From the NCBI GenBank assembly GCA_016777645.1, contig JADHRC010000088.1, positions 1 through 6,577 of the forward strand: a stretch of 6,577 nucleotides of DNA, written 5' to 3'. Under the pieces are notes generated by a model. The model ran no database searches and had not been told where the DNA came from. It was given only the letters and a program-made list of their open reading frames with translations. This DNA is from Alphaproteobacteria bacterium (GTDB lineage Bacteria > Pseudomonadota > Alphaproteobacteria > Puniceispirillales > Marisalimonadaceae). Both the position numbers and the translations under genes were made by a program. This document shows positions 5,708 to 6,577 of the stretch, piece by piece. Each line of letters opens with the position of its first letter. Positions within the stretch are counted from its first letter, which is position 1.

Positions 5708-6577
5708 TTAGCTCTTAGAACTTGTCTCATATAATTTTTTATAGAGTTTAGATTTTTTGATTAAATCATCATGTTTACCAATATCTTCAACTTTGCCTTT
5801 ACTAAATAAAATAATTTGATCAGCATGAATGATGTTATTTAATTTATGAGTTACTGTTATAGTCGTCTTATTTTTTGTGATTTGGTTCAAAGTTCTATTA
5901 ATTTGATTTTCAGTTTGAGCATCCAAAGAACTTGTTGCTTCATCTAATAAAAGTATAGGTGCGTCTTTTAGAATTGCCCTAGCAATAGAAATTCTTTGTT
6001 TTTGCCCTCCTGACAAATTGTTGCCTCCTTCTCCAATTATTGTTTGGTATCCTAAAGAGGAGTTGTTAATAAAATCGTGAATGTCTGCGTTCTTCGCTGC
6101 TTTTATGATTTCTTTTTCTGTGGCGTTCAATTTACCAAATTTAATGTTTTCTAGAAAACTTTTATTGTAGATAATAGTATCTTGGCTAACTAAAGAAATA
6201 TTATTGCGTAGTGAAGTAATATCTACTTTTCTAATATCTTGGTTATTTATAAAAATATGTCCAGATGATGGATCATAAAATCGTGACATTAAATTTATAA
6301 TAGAAGACTTACCTGCACCACTTTGACCTACTAACGCTACATTAGAACCGCTTACAATAGAAAAACTTATATTATTTAAAACTTTTGATTTTTCGTTATA
6401 TGAAAAATTAATGTTTTTAAAAAATATATCAGGTGGTTTATTTTTATATAACTCTAATTTTGGAGCAGTATGTAGGTTATTTATTTTAGGGGTAATACTA
6501 AGTTGTGAATATATTCTCTCTAAAGCTGACAAGGCCTCTTGTAAAATAGTATTAAACGTTCCTAATGCCCTTGCAGG
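5708..6577 (-). CDS. ABC exporter, MsbA-like, ATPase domain; runs off right edge
   Basis: The frame stays open from the TAA at 5708-5710 to the last base, giving 289 residues that are the C-terminal half of a fused membrane-ATPase exporter (whole family about 580-600 aa). The first residues (RALGTFNTILQEALSALERIY) match the end of the membrane domain in MsbA-type transporters. The ATPase follows: an A-loop tyrosine in FSY (about 58-60), Walker A GQSGAGKS (84-91), Q-loop Q132, signature LSGGQ (188-192), Walker B ILLLDE (208-213, catalytic E213) and H-loop H244. All are intact, so the ATPase should be active. As a homodimer it would flip a lipid or other hydrophobic substrate across the inner membrane. 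MsbA (lipid A) is the nearest type, but the substrate-binding half is outside the window, so I give no symbol. A TTG at 6530-6532 is an internal leucine codon, not a start. Confidence 0.93.
   Translation of the reverse strand, partial: PARALGTFNTILQEALSALERIYSQLSITPKINNLHTAPKLELYKNKPPDIFFKNINFSYNEKSKVLNNISFSIVSGSNVALVGQSGAGKSSIINLMSRFYDPSSGHIFINNQDIRKVDITSLRNNISLVSQDTIIYNKSFLENIKFGKLNATEKEIIKAAKNADIHDFINNSSLGYQTIIGEGGNNLSGGQKQRISIARAILKDAPILLLDEATSSLDAQTENQINRTLNQITKNKTTITVTHKLNNIIHADQIILFSKGKVEDIGKHDDLIKKSKLYKKLYETSSKS

Noticed and set aside
5695..5716. Possible bidirectional terminator between the convergent phosphatase and exporter genes
   Set aside because: Only a 5-bp AAGAG/CTCTT pairing around a 12-nt loop is present, with no GC-rich stem or proper T run.
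6530..6532. TTG as the start codon of a 274-aa stand-alone ATPase
   Set aside because: The frame remains open upstream to the window edge, and the added residues match the end of an exporter membrane domain, so this TTG is an internal leucine codon of a longer gene.

Overview
The window is AT-rich (sampled lines run from about 22% to 43% GC) and gene-dense, with very short intergenic gaps. It looks like a streamlined marine alphaproteobacterium of the SAR11/HIMB59/AEGEAN-169 sort. The evidence is a proteorhodopsin whose helix C closely resembles SAR11 opsins, a short type 2 ArgC, a PmbA (TldE) followed by a small Cys-X5-Arg phosphatase, and an MsbA-like exporter. The exact lineage cannot be settled from the sequence alone.

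Left block (1-1419, all minus strand): a proteorhodopsin with signal peptide, DTE proton-pump triad, retinal lysine and a green-tuning leucine. It is followed by a strong intrinsic terminator and then the 5' part of a phytoene desaturase (crtI), which runs off the left edge. This is a light-harvesting cassette, with the opsin in front of the carotenoid genes that would lead to its retinal.

Centre (1420-1840): the 223-bp region upstream of the opsin holds a short hairpin, a possible opsin promoter and, on the other side, a perfect 15-bp 7-1-7 Fur-type operator. The operator lies just ahead of a 65-codon two-helix membrane protein with a good ribosome binding site. This is the most interesting part of the window: it predicts an iron-regulated small membrane protein sharing its upstream region with proteorhodopsin.

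Middle (1837-3578, minus): argC (N-acetyl-gamma-glutamyl-phosphate reductase, type 2) followed 8 bp later by a conserved-looking protein of unknown role with weak resemblance to the gamma-glutamylcyclotransferase-like fold. The two probably form one transcript that diverges from pmbA.

Right block (3682-6577): pmbA/tldE and, 4 bp later, a TTG-started dual-specificity-type phosphatase on the plus strand. They converge, with 3 bp between stop codons, on the nucleotide-binding half of an MsbA-like ABC exporter that continues past the right edge. No RNA genes, insertion sequences, CRISPR arrays or obvious mobile DNA were seen. Apart from the opsin upstream region and the unknown 262-aa protein, this is ordinary chromosomal housekeeping sequence.
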